Assembly (NCBI GenBank): GCA_963170055.1
Contig: CAUJGJ010000313.1
Coordinates: 3,731,701-3,795,700 of the forward strand
Origin: Halisarca cf. caerulea
Taxonomy: Eukaryota > Porifera > Demospongiae > Chondrillida > Halisarcidae
Length of the DNA stretch: 64,000 nucleotides
Direction of reading: 5' to 3'
In this document: positions 53,445 through 62,874 of the stretch, in pieces
How the letters are laid out: each line of letters starts with the position of its first letter
How positions within the stretch are numbered: position 1 is the stretch's first letter
Translations under genes and position numbers: made by a program
Notes under the pieces: model-generated
What the model saw: the letters and a program-made list of their open reading frames with translations, nothing else
What the model was told of the DNA's origin: nothing
Database searches by the model: none

Positions 53445-55562
53445 GTGCATGTGCATATAAGTGTTGTCATATGCATATGAGTGTGTATGTGTGTATATTT
53501 GAGTGTGTATGTGTGTATATATGAGTGTGTATGTGTGTATATGTGAGTGTGTATGTGTGTATATATGAGTATGTATGTGTGTATATGTGAGTGTGTATGT
53601 GTATATATGAGTATGTCAGTATGTATGGTCCATATGTGGATGTAGTGTGCATACCGATGAGGATGTGTGCAGTATTATATCCATGTTTGATCAACTACAG
53701 TATATATTTCCAGAAGTATTATCGAAAAACTTTTTAAATGAGTTTGCATGTAGCATCTCTTGCAGATATACTAGACTTCTTGATACAGTGAGACCACTGT
53801 AATCCGACATCCTCTCTAATCCAACCAACTTATGAGGTACATTCATTAATGTATGCAAGAGTCACTCCGCAATCCAACAACCTCCTATAATCCGATGCTT
53901 CTTTCAAGTCTCATTGAGTGCTCTGTATTGTCACTACTGGCATAGTTATAACAGATAAATGATGAAGGTATGGGGATAATTCCCTTCGTTTGTCCACCAG
54001 GTAGGCTGAAGTTAGTAATATACTCCTATCTTCTCCTCAAACACACAAGGAACATGGCCACATTAATTCAAACACATACAACGCTTAACCATCATTATGC
54101 ATACAGTAAGCATGGTCCCATACGCACTTGGTTGCTGCGTGCATATGTATCTCTTTGGCGCAGGCTCATCGTGGCAGTGGCAACTTATGTCATTGTTGGG
54201 TGCTTAGTTAATGCTTTTGCCAGACAAAAGCGTGGAATAGAAATTATTCCAAATTTGGAATTTTGGAAGGACTTCCCCTTTTTACTAAAAGTGAGTACTG
54301 ATTTGTTTGTGTTTGTGTATTGTTTTTTTTCTCTTTTTGTCCCTCATGCATGTGGATTCTTGTACATGTGTGTATTGTATTTGTCTGCATGCATATACAT
54401 GTATGTGTATGAATCCACATATGCATGCATGCCTGCATACACTCACACGTATGTTTACCCTCAAACATGCATGATCTCAGAGTAGTGTTGTGCGATTAAA
54501 TCGATTATTAGATTAATCGATTTGTGACAAATCGTAATCGTTGCAATCGATTGCCATGAGAAATCGACAATTACTTGAACAAATTGCAAAAACAGCACAG
54601 GTCATGGATAAAAATATTTAAAAAACTGACACTGAGCATGTGCAGTTAGATAGCACTGAAATCGAGTGTGGAAAATGGCTGAAGAATCTGAGGACCTGCT
54701 AGCAACAGCTAATTTAAACCCTCTCAAGAATAACACCAATGACATTATCACTGCTCAGAGAACTGTCTGGACACTGAAAATGCATCCATGTTGTGTTTTT
54801 TGGTGGAAAACTTGTCTGATGTACTGATTGTGGTGAATACTTTTTTAAACACATCTCAATTTGATACTGCGTTTTTAGGCTTTTAGCTTTTCTTTTTAGT
54901 TTGATCACCTACAGCTTTTGTGTTGATTAATCGAAGTATCGTGATATCTTTCAATGTTGATTAGTAGTAATCGGCAATGTTGATTTTTTCAATAATCGCA
55001 CAACACTATCTCAGAGATTACATATTACTGCATACCGTATACGCTGTAATTTTCACGGGATGAAACTTTTACGGATCTTGACTTGTAGCAATTTTCGCGT
55101 TTTTATATTTGCAGACGGCCAAGTTTTTCCATTGCACAATAGCCCAATCTAAATTTTCACAGGTGTAAAGTTTCGCGGTTGGCTGAAAATCCGCAAATAC
55201 CACAAAAGTTTAGTTGCGCAAAATTAAAGTGTATACGGTATGGAGTTGTGTCAAATTCTTGCTCTTTCCTGATCTACGTGAAAATGCTACTCATGATTTG
55301 GTCTGTGAGATAGACATGCGACGGCTGTATGTCACCCTTCTTTGGGAAGTACTTCGACCTTCTGTATTCACAGCACCTGCTCTAATGTAGTACTATTGTT
55401 ACTACTTACATTATTATTGTAATACTTGCATTATTATTGTAATACTTGCATTATTATTGTAATACGTCTGCACTTGTTCTTCCTCAGGATGGCATTGTCT
55501 TTACTTTCACATTTCCTTGCCAGAAGTACAAGGAACGCCGCCAAGGATATGAAAGCATGTAG
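49332..55562 (+). CDS. MRH-5: single-module MRH/ATG27-like type I membrane protein (6 exons)
   Basis: Exons: 49332-49486, 51277-51364, 51473-51688, 53098-53198, 54164-54290, 55488-55562; in phase throughout, 253 residues. Signal peptide (MQPRVTQLKVFVVLALLVKQ), then one MRH-like module almost identical to module 1 of MRH-3 and MRH-4, ending GENPSKDY. Exon 4 encodes a short stem and GIPGIIILVL; with the donor GTTAGT it joins in phase 2 to LIVAVATYVIVGCLV, forming one transmembrane helix. The tail contains GIEIIPNLEFWKDFPFLLK and DGIVFTFTF, as in MRH-6, and resembles tails of ATG27/MPR-like proteins as I recall them. It ends in YESM, a YxxPhi-type sorting signal at the extreme C terminus, comparable to the C-terminal tyrosine signal known for yeast Atg27. 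Likely a Golgi/endosome cargo receptor; ligand unknown. Alternative: the donor at 53202 would break the frame. Confidence 0.87.
49754..50382. mobile_element. TA-flanked MITE (CAGTGGAACTTGCTTA ends), interrupted, MRH-5 intron 1
   Basis: Ends CAGTGGAACTTGCTTAATGA and TCATTAAGCAAGTTCCACTG are perfect inverted repeats, TA on both sides. A second element (49872-50330) sits inside it. Relatives occur at 50575-50814 and about 55687-55855, and as fragments near 24660, 29790, 45380. Confidence 0.8.
49872..50330. mobile_element. Element with 29-bp AGTACCGTACTTCC inverted repeats, nested
   Basis: AGTACCGTACTTCCTCTAAA begins the left end and TTTAGAGGAAGTACGGTACT closes the right end; the repeat extends to 29 bp. 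459 bp, no ORF. It is inserted in the middle of the 49754-50382 MITE, so it is the younger of the two. Confidence 0.8.
50575..50814. mobile_element. TA-flanked MITE (CAGTGGAACTTGCTTAG ends), MRH-5 intron 1
   Basis: Ends CAGTGGAACTTGCTTAGTAA and CACTAAGCAAGTTTCACTG. It contains an internal tandem repeat of the TAAGTACCTGGTTTAGTACA block. Confidence 0.75.
51834..52267. mobile_element. 434-bp foldback (giant hairpin) element, MRH-5 intron 3
   Basis: Two arms of roughly 195 bp are near-perfect reverse complements. The outer ends are AAGGCCTTATCAAAAAAGGA and TCCTTTTTTGATAAGGCCTT; the inner ends are GTGCAAATTCCTACA and TGTAGGAATTTGCAC. The ~40-bp centre is itself partly self-complementary (GCAGCACATTATACGTATAT / GCTGC). 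The arms contain short GGCTAGAC-AGGCATAG tandem blocks. No ORF. MRH-3 and MRH-4 lack it. Confidence 0.85.
52709..52960. repeat. (GT)n microsatellite with TTTATG/TTTTG interruptions, MRH-5 intron 3
   Basis: Imperfect GT repeat in the intron before the transmembrane exon. Confidence 0.9.
53199..53620. repeat. (GT)n then GTGTGTATGTGTATAT repeat, MRH-5 intron 4
   Basis: A GT tract begins within 10 bp of the exon 4 donor and passes into a TGAGTGTGTATGTGTGTATA-type ~20-24 bp repeat at about 53470-53620. Confidence 0.9.
54483..55008. mobile_element. 526-bp hAT-like non-autonomous element with 8-bp target duplication, MRH-5 intron 5
   Basis: TAGTGTTGTGCGATTAAATC begins it and TAATCGCACAACACTA ends it (inverted repeats). 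TCTCAGAG is present on both sides (54475-54482, 55009-55016). Eight-bp duplications and these ends fit the hAT superfamily. No transposase ORF. Confidence 0.88.
55033..55241. mobile_element. TA-flanked MITE with CCGTATACGCTGTAATTTT ends, MRH-5 intron 5
   Basis: ATACCGTATACGCTGTAATT on the left and AATTAAAGTGTATACGGTAT on the right, about 209 bp, lying 25 bp after the hAT-like element. Confidence 0.72.
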
Positions 55563-55686
55563 TATTTTATACGTTGTTTTTTTCTTGACTGTTGAAATAT
55601 ATAGGATCTGGGTATTTTGACACAAACCTTTAGCGAAATTATTGTAATTGCGATAAGATGTTCATTATTTTTTTGGTATGTATACA

Positions 55687-55855
55687 GTGGAACTTGCAAT
55701 AGGTTAGTAAGTACCTGGTTTAGTGCATACTTCTGGATAGTATAACTACTCCTCATTCTGTACATGTCCCTGTGTATACCGTACATAAATCAATCATGAT
55801 ATTATTAAGTATACTTCTGATAGAAAGTACTAATTTTGTGTCCCCTTCAAGCTAT
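55687..55855. mobile_element. Degenerate CAGTGGAACTTGC-family MITE downstream of MRH-5
   Basis: The left end CAGTGGAACTTGCAATAGG and internal AAGTACCTGGTTTAGTGCAT match the family; the right end is cut by the TAGTCC element at 55865, which used GTACTTTGA of this MITE as its target. Confidence 0.6.
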
Positions 55856-55864
55856 GTACTTTGA

Positions 55865-56043
55865 TAGTCCCGCGTAGCCAGACCCATGCTCGCCGTGACT
55901 GACGTCAGTCCCCGAAAATGGCCGAGCGAGATTGGGTCTGAGCTACGCCAGACTTAGTCCAGCCAGCTGTGACCCACGTACGTACAAGCGCCGGGGGCGG
56001 AAGGGCGTACGTGGGTCACAGCTGGCTGGACTACGCCAGACTA
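55865..56043. mobile_element. 179-bp TAGTCT-family element with perfect 9-bp duplication, next to the RRP7A start
   Basis: Starts TAGTCCCGCGTAGCCAGACC and ends GGACTACGCCAGACTA. GTACTTTGA flanks it on both sides (55856-55864, 56044-56052). Its right half holds a 27-bp perfect hairpin around CAGCTGTGACCCACGTACG. It ends 59 bp before the RRP7A ATG, so it must lie in the promoter or 5' UTR. Confidence 0.88.
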
Positions 56044-56096
56044 GTACTTTGAGTATCTATTGTGACACTAGTGCGTTGTGCAATCTTATTCTACTT

Positions 56097-56112
56097 TATA
56101 AAATGGCGGCTA
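56097..56112 (+). promoter_or_regulatory. YY1-like motif overlapping the RRP7A start codon
   Basis: TATAAAATGGCGGCTA contains AAAATGGCGGC, which fits the YY1 consensus (AANATGGCGGC), with the motif's ATG being the start codon. In animals this placement is common at housekeeping genes. Binding is inferred. Confidence 0.5.
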
Positions 56113-56873
56113 AAAGTCACGGTTTCCTCTGGCATCACGTCTCCTTCCACGTGGATAGCGTAGAGTCGAAGCACACCATATTTTACAAGCAGCATCTGGT
56201 AAGAGAAGAATGCTCTCTCACCCCTAGTGACAGAACTTTGTTTACCTTGGGATGGCCCCCATTTGCAAAGATAGAAGAAGTGCGACAGGTTTATTCTGCT
56301 CACGGTGAAATAGCAGACGTTTATTTGAAGCGTACTCCTGGTGTGATTAGGGATTTAGGGGAAGTTAACGGTAAGGATGTTGAGAATTCTTACAAGGTAG
56401 CTTACGTAGTATTCCTAAACGAAGAGAATTTGAAACGCGTCTTGAGCAAGACGATGAAGAAAGTGGATGTTGAAGTTAATACCAGCAACGTGGGAGTCAG
56501 CAAGTGGTCCATGGAGTACATGGAGGACAGAACTGATGTTTCCACACTTAAGACCTCTGCAGATGATTTCATGCACGAGTTTGACAAAGAAGAAGCTGCA
56601 AAGAAGAGAGAACAAGAGAAACTGAAGGAAAAAGATGAAGAAGGTTGGGTAACTATTGTACGGAAGGGCAAGAAGCATCTTGGTGGGGATATTGACGTAT
56701 CACAGAATAGAAGGAAGAAAAGGAAGAAGAAGAACAAAGAGTTGTTGAACTTTTACGCCTTCCAACAGAGAGAAAGTAGGAGAGACCACATAGCCCAGTT
56801 GAGAAAGAAATTTGAAGAAGATAAACTAAGAGTACAAGCAATGAAACAAGCAAGAAAGTTCAGACCGTTTTGA
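56103..56873 (+). CDS. RRP7A: Ribosomal RNA-processing protein 7 homologue (RRP7A), single exon
   Basis: 256 residues, against about 280 for the human protein. The start MAAKSHGFLWH was chosen; the frame is open further upstream, but that part lies in a transposable element. The N-terminal half is the RRM-like fold of RRP7 (HTIFYKQHLV, TLFTLGWPPFAKIEEVRQVY, ADVYLKRTPG, YVVFLNEENLKRVL). A charged linker follows with DEEGWVTIVRKGKKH, and the C-terminal RRP7 domain has a lysine/arginine-rich block (RRKKRKKKNKELLNFYAFQ), LRKKFEEDK and the family ending ARKFRP with a final aromatic residue. The protein acts in the nucleolus in early pre-rRNA processing, in the small-subunit processome (UTP-C/CURI-type complex in yeast). 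Intronless, unlike all neighbours; whether this is ancestral or the result of retroposition cannot be told here. No defects seen. Confidence 0.96.
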   Translation: MAAKSHGFLWHHVSFHVDSVESKHTIFYKQHLVREECSLTPSDRTLFTLGWPPFAKIEEVRQVYSAHGEIADVYLKRTPGVIRDLGEVNGKDVENSYKVAYVVFLNEENLKRVLSKTMKKVDVEVNTSNVGVSKWSMEYMEDRTDVSTLKTSADDFMHEFDKEEAAKKREQEKLKEKDEEGWVTIVRKGKKHLGGDIDVSQNRRKKRKKKNKELLNFYAFQQRESRRDHIAQLRKKFEEDKLRVQAMKQARKFRPF

Positions 56874-57381
56874 GCACATGTTGTGCATGTGCACTATATA
56901 TGGGAATATTCCCACAATCATATTATAAGCCACTGTACCTTGCCATGTAATGGCAAAATTTTTGTTTTCACATGCATGAATTCCAAATAATTTCTATTCG
57001 TACATTCAATTATGTTTTTACTTGGCAAAATGGAAGCCATGATATTATGCATGTGTGAATTAAAAAATGCAGTACGTATTTCAGTTAGAAGCAAAAGTGA
57101 TGTACAGTGCGTGGAACCTGCCCATGCAATCCGGCATCTCTATAGACCACCATTCACCTAAACATTTGGATATTATAAGTTTTATCTTTGGACATGTAGA
57201 TATATAATGCATGTGCACACAATGGACACAATTTTTCATCAACAATCATTCAATCGTACAATGTTTCGCCCACTTGGCCACGGGCTTCTCCAGGTACACA
57301 CAACTAAAAACTAAACTGATATCAAACTTATCCAAATCGATCTAGCATGTCGAAGAATTTCTAAAACCATTCACCTATATG

Positions 57382-57558
57382 CAGTCGAACCTCACTATAA
57401 TGAACCCTGGATACAATGAACTCCCTGATATAACAAACATAGCCCTTAGATTGTAAACTTATTTACTCTATGTAAATGAATCCTGATTAAGAGAACCCCC
57501 TGATGTAGTGAACCTTTTCAGCGGTCCCAAGGAGGTGCGTTATAGTGAGGTTTGACTG
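57382..57558. mobile_element. pogo-like MITE
   Basis: Ends CAGTCGAACCTCACTATAAT and GTTATAGTGAGGTTTGACTG are inverted repeats; 177 bp, no ORF. Confidence 0.7.
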
Positions 57559-57887
57559 TATAAGCCGGCCAGTTGCAAGATTCTCTGACACTGACCAAAT
57601 CTATTAATTTTATCATATACAAACTGACCTCTACAATCCAGCAACCTGCTATAATCCTAGCATATACAGATTCCCCTGTAGTAACTCCATACTACATTAT
57701 ACATAGAGTAATTCTTACAGTATTAATTTGGTTTATAAATTATCTATATCTCCAGCCAGTTAAATCTATAATGGTGACTAAAACATATTATAATATATTA
57801 TAATTATATGGATTCTCGTGCATGCATTGGTGCACACAGGCACACACTGTCACACATTCTATAATATATACACGTACTTGCACACAT

Positions 57888-57930
<43 letters not shown>

Positions 57931-58139
57931 TGTCCATATATATCCATGCAGTTATAACACACACTTGAGGACTGCAATCATAATATATGGGGCCATCAAC
58001 CAAGGCGATTCAGGTGGAGTAGAGGCACTGCATTAATTTTGACTTCAGCTGTCCAAGGTGATCCCAATTTGTAGCGATGTATAGATTGCATACATATTTG
58101 AAATATGGTGTTTACGAAGTATTGTGTTTGAGATAATAT

Positions 58140-58240
58140 TATACATATACATACATACATACATATATATATATATGTATATATATATTTATTATTATAT
58201 ATATATATATATTATTTATATGTATGTATATATATACATA

Positions 58241-58315
<75 letters not shown>
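58140..58315. repeat. (TA)n microsatellite
   Basis: TA repeat with TACATA and TATTAT interruptions, longest pure part about 58238-58310. Confidence 0.95.
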
Positions 58316-58893
58316 CATAATACGTATACATATTATAACTGATCATTGAATATAGTTTTCTGTTGCCAAAGGGGAATATTGCTCAGTACTGCACAGTATG
58401 TTTTGCATCATTCTAATTACCCAGATATAAACGCTGTATGCCCACCGGTATTTCTATATAAGATAATAATATTGGACTATTCACCTACTACAGTAAAATC
58501 TTGGTAATTAAGATCAGGATTATTAGATTATCTGGCTTGATTCAAACATTGATAGATATACCATTAATTCCAAATGTATGGAATATATAAAGTGGTTGAT
58601 TAATTAGAACTTATGGATAATTACAGTAGATCTTTTTCATAAGAAGATCAAGGTTTTAATTAATGAAATTTTACTGCAATACATTGTAAACACATAATAT
58701 GTCATAACAGAATCAGAACATAACAACATACATACAGCTAGCTGCAAGTAGCCTAAAAGCATAAAATCACTGGTCAGGAAATAAAGAATTAGCTACTTCC
58801 TTTTACACAGAAGTAAGAACTGTAGAAGAAATTGTGAATTCATAAATTGCAATGGACCAGGTTGAACATGTAACTTTTTCCCTCAAACGTTAA

Positions 58894-60498
58894 TTATCCC
58901 ACACGCTTGTACTGTGAATACGGGCAACAGGGCCAAGCAGTGAAAGTGAACACAAAGCCATCCTGCAATAAGACAGAGAACATTCTGAAGCAAATAATAA
59001 AACAAAAGAGGATCGAATACAACCAAAACATGTACATACATGAGATATATCAATCGTTCACCTACGGAAATTCTGAAGCAGGTTACTTACTACTGATGAT
59101 ACGTATAGGTTTGTTCAGCACCTAGCCAGTAGATCGACAAATCCAATGTTTTGGCAGTTAATCTACTGCCTTCATCAGGGATACAGGTCAAACAAAAGTG
59201 CGTGCAGTGGAACCTCTAAACGAAGGACACACCCAAACAACAACAAATTCAACAACTGTTGTTGTCCTTTGTAGGGTAGTTGTCCTCTTTTGGAGGCTCA
59301 AATTGTATTAGAAGTGGTAAGGAGAAAACATAGTAGGACGTTCCTCATGTACCTTGTATCAACAATAATCATACAGTGNNNNNNNNNNNNNNNNNNNNNN
59401 NNNNNNNNNNNNNNNNNNNNNNNNNNNNNNNNNNNNNNNNNNNNNNNNNNNNNNNNNNNNNNNNNNNNNNNNNNNNNNNNNNNNNNNNNNNNNNNNNNNN
59501 NNNNNNNNNNNNNNNNNNNNNNNNNNNNNNNNNNNNNNNNNNNNNNNNNNNNNNNNNNNNNNNNNNNNNNNNNNNNNNACTCTTATATAAACCTTGAGTC
59601 CACCATCAGAGGTTCCACTGTTTGTGTAAAGCTAGCCACATATACGTACGTAGCTGGCACTCTGACAGAATCACAAAAAGAATGTAATTCACTTTACCTT
59701 TAGTAAGAAAGGGAAGTCCTTCCAAAAGCTCAGATTGGGGATCATTTCAACACCTCTGGCTCCTTTGTAGAACCTCATCACCAGCACACCGATCACAAAG
59801 TAGGCTACTACGATACATAAAAGTCTGTGGGGCAAAACATCAAGCATAGCTGAAAAATTTGGCAGATACACATGTACATGAGTTGATTATAGACACTTTA
59901 TACCAAGCAGGGCTGCATACAGGATTCGGGGCTAGGGGGGGCAAATTGAGCTTCCTGAAATCTTAGGGGGGGGCACCGCAATACGGGAGTTTATAGGTGT
60001 ACAGAGACCGGGGGGTATTATACGTAGGTAGCAATGCTATGTGGGGGGGGAGGGGTATTATACAGTAGGTAACAATGCTATTTATGTACAATTCAAGGGG
60101 TTAAGGGATTGGTGACTGTGGTCTTGAGAAAAATTTTCACAATTATAGCATAAAAGCTTGTTTTCATCCATTTTCCAACAAATCCTGCCTTTCAGGAACC
60201 CTTAGTGTATATGTTGAGATACAAGTTAAGGGAGGCAGCAGATCTGCAAGGGGGGGGGGCAACAGATCTCCAAGGGGGGGCGAATGCCCCCCCCCCTAAA
60301 TGCGGCCCTGCCAAGTATAGAGTGTCTATGAGTTGAGGTACGTACATGTATAATGTATATGCCATACATTAACTAAGAACACACAGACACACAGATGCAT
60401 ACATGTATGCAGTGCACACACACACACACACGCACACGCACCCACGCACGCGCACACGCATGCACTCACACACGCACGCATGCACACACGCATGCATG

Positions 60499-60567
<69 letters not shown>

Positions 60568-61564
60568 CTCACACAATAATGATAATGATTCCAGGTATTC
60601 CTGGATCTACAATAGCTTCGGAAGGACCTCCATTGTGAGGTACACGATACGTAAATGAATAAATGTTACTCTGGGGATCAAGTGACTGAAAGGAAAAATC
60701 AACTTGGGATCTGCCTTGCTCAAACAGCACCATCACTATTGACAATCTGAAGAAGAACAGTAGAGAAAAAGAACAATCGATCAGGTCCTGTAACCATCAC
60801 AAATTGTTTACTACATGAATACTGTATACTTACGTATATCACAAATTGTTTACTACATGAATAATATCATATACTGTATACCTACGTATATCACAAATTG
60901 TTTGCACACCAATAAGTGATACAGGTATACAGTGAAACCTTAGTCTCGTACCCAGACCCACTTCCGCCCGCCATTTTATTTGGGCCAAATAAAATGGTGG
61001 GCAGAAGTGGGTATGGGTACAAAACTAGTGGAACCTCCATATCAAGGATACCATTGGGACCACAGTAAGCTGTCCAGTTTATGGGGGTGTCTTTATTTCA
61101 GAGGTTTCATATGTACACATGTCAATACAAGGGATGTAAATGGGGCAGAGCAGTGGTGTCCTGTTAAAGGAGGTGGCTGCTTTTCAAAGGTGTCTTTTGA
61201 CAGAGATTTTACTGTATAGTCTTCCAAGAGTGCAGTTTTCTGCACGTGGTACATCAGTCACACACACAAACACTTAAGATGAGTCAGCATTCAACAAGCT
61301 ATCACAGGTCCATCTATGACTGCATGAGCACCGAAAAGCATGGTTAGGCCATCTGGAGTGAGCTAACCTATCTCTACTGATGCCATTTTCAGGCAGTAAT
61401 GGGTCGACTACATCACCAGACAAGAGCAATACCTGGTAGGAATATCTCCCTGATCCCTCCCCCCCCCCCCCTCCAACACACACCCACAGATTTTACAATG
61501 ATCGGTATATTTCCATACCCCAGCATGCCATACATACACGTGCAAGTACAAGCACACACTCACA

Positions 61565-61658
<94 letters not shown>

Positions 61659-62490
61659 ACTCACATTGCCCAGACTGCTTCTCGCCTCCATATTTTTATG
61701 CTGACCCAATAATATCAGTGTAAAAATATGGAGGCGAGAAGTGGTCTGGGCAATGCAAGATTACACTTGGACCACTGGTGTATACAATTATATACGAACC
61801 TGTCATTTTCCCCACCTCTGTACTCCATACTAATGGTGAGGTTATTTCCCATACTGACAACTGAACATGCCGCATTGCTAACCAGACCACATCCAAAAAG
61901 AATTGGAGATTCCGAAAAGGATTGGCATACCTTGAGGAGAAATTACAAGGTATACACTTAATATAAGTACAACAAGAAGTTCTTGTAACAGATAACAATA
62001 TACATGTACTGTATTTCGGAGATAAGTTATCATTGGTTGTAGTTACAAGTCGGGGCTGACATGCACAAAAGAGTGGAATGGAGGGCTAACCAAAGTGTGA
62101 CTCCATAAACGCCCTGAAAGAGGGGATGAGACACAATATGTGAATGTAACCGTGCAGGAATAAGGGGTGGGGTGGAGGTGGAGTGGGGGTAGTCTTACGT
62201 AGCCAGACCCTACTCACTGTACACTTTCTGGCCATGTATGGCAAGTAGGGTCTAGCTATACAAGACCAGGGTGAGGGGTAGGGGTGAGGTACGTATGTAG
62301 GGAAACTACATACCCAACAATAATACTTATATATACACCAATGATGCAGATTCCACTGCTGTGAAATGATGAGGGGTATGGTGTGGTGTGTATGCCGGAT
62401 TCAGAGCAACTCACAGCCTGCCCGGGGTAGGTGACGTCACAATCCACCCCATCTCTACTATTGAATGTGTATATATCATTATTAGCTGCC
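58894..62490 (-). CDS. MRH-6: MRH/ATG27-like membrane protein, minus strand (5 exons found, first missing)
   Basis: Exons on the minus strand: 62490-62415, 61930-61800, 60746-60573, 59824-59698, 58962-58894. All junctions are in phase; 191 residues are seen. Order: NNDIYTFNSRDGVDC strand; VCQ...CGLV...SMEYRGGENDR; SIVMVLFEQGRSQVDFSF; stem with DPGIPGIIIIIV joined to LLCIVVAYFVIGVLVMRF (transmembrane helix); tail GARGVEMIPNLSFWKDFPF then DGFVFTFTAWPCCPYSQYKR and VG. Tail and helix exons have the same sizes and phases as MRH-5 (127 nt for the helix exon). The MRH half is diverged and split by an extra intron. Gln and Arg of the binding quartet are present, but the ENP glutamate is Leu (SLDP). 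The C terminus holds YKRV, a YxxPhi-type signal. The signal-peptide exon must lie beyond 62490, probably outside the window. A 200-N gap falls in the last intron (59379-59578). Confidence 0.82.
59379..59578. other. Assembly gap, exactly 200 N, in MRH-6 last intron
   Basis: Fixed-length N run. The exons on the two sides agree in phase and family, which supports the join. Confidence 0.98.
59908..60310. mobile_element. 403-bp element with CAGGGC inverted ends, MRH-6 intron
   Basis: CAGGGCTGCATACAGGATTC begins it and AAATGCGGCCCTG ends it. CCAAG occurs on both sides (59903-59907, 60311-60315), a possible 5-bp target duplication. The interior is rich in G runs on one side and C runs on the other. 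Superfamily not assigned. Confidence 0.65.
60416..60566. repeat. (CA)n microsatellite abutting an MRH-6 donor site
   Basis: CA repeat with CACGCATG interruptions; its end is immediately next to the donor of exon 60746-60573. Confidence 0.95.
60941..61027. mobile_element. 87-bp TAGTCT-family element with 9-bp duplication (one mismatch)
   Basis: TAGTCTCGTACCCAGACCCA ... GGGTATGGGTACAAAACTA. Flanked by GTGAAACCT (60932-60940) and GTGGAACCT (61028-61036). Internal palindrome around ATTTTATTTGGGCCAAATAA. It landed in the end of a pogo-like MITE (CAGTGAAACCT). Confidence 0.8.
61559..61655. repeat. (CA)n microsatellite in MRH-6 intron
   Basis: CA tract preceded by GCGCGCGC. Followed directly by an inverted-repeat element. 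Confidence 0.95.
61656..61767. mobile_element. Inverted-repeat element related to the TAGTCT family
   Basis: TAGACTCACATTGCCCAGAC on the left; GTCTGGGCAATGCAAGATTA on the right; the arms continue as CTTCTCGCCTCCATATTTTT / AAAAATATGGAGGCGAGAAG. No clear 9-bp duplication because the left flank is a microsatellite. Confidence 0.7.
62195..62264. mobile_element. Short TAGTCT-family hairpin, diverged
   Basis: TAGTCTTACGTAGCCAGACC at the left and GGGTCTAGCTATACAAGACC at the right form inverted repeats with CCTACT / AGTAGG-type inner parts. No clean target duplication. Confidence 0.5.
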
Positions 62491-62874
62491 CTAAGAGGAG
62501 AAGAGGGCAAGAATAGACACAGTGCATTGGGAACATGCATGCAAACAGCAGCAATGATACATTAGAGCCTCAACAATTCAGCACCTCAATAACCTAACAT
62601 TCCGTCTAATCTGAACATCTTCCTGCGCCAGTCACAATACCAAAGAATAATAATTATTAAGAAACACTTGATAATCCAACAACCTTTGGAATTTGGAGCA
62701 ATTCAGATATTCAGAGTGCCAGATTATTGAATTTTCACTGTATTCCACTACATAATTATGTAATTTACAGTATCTCAACTGTCCAACATTCTCTCTAATC
62801 TGACCACCTTCTGAGTATTCACCATAATAATTAGAGTCACTTAATAATGATATCTCTGTCACTGTACTATCCGG
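62491..62874. other. Upstream of MRH-6 exon 2: intron with MITE debris
   Basis: Contains a degenerate pogo-like pair of ends (TTAGAGCCTCAACAATTCAG at about 62562 and TGAATTTTCACTG at about 62728-62740). I looked for a signal-peptide exon on the minus strand and found none. Confidence 0.4.

Larger units (their letters stand above)
56874..58893. other. Spacer between convergent RRP7A and MRH-6
   Basis: AT-rich with the MITE at 57382-57558, a CA tract at 57890-57930 and a TA tract at 58140-58315 listed separately. Contains the 3' ends of both genes. No exon seen. Confidence 0.5.

Noticed and set aside
53970..54163. Upstream part of the open frame preceding the MRH-5 helix exon (MGIIPFVCPP...)
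   Set aside because: The acceptor at 54163 and the matching exon size in MRH-6 (127 nt) show that this is intron.
55932..56102. 57-codon N-terminal extension of RRP7A
   Set aside because: It lies mostly within the TAGTCC transposable element and its duplication, and resembles no RRP7 N terminus; MAAKSHG at 56103 is a better start.
61696..61998. 100-codon minus-strand ORF over the MRH-6 exon at 61800-61930
   Set aside because: Wrong frame: the MRH reading (VCQSF...EYRGGENDR) is in another frame bounded by AG and GT sites.
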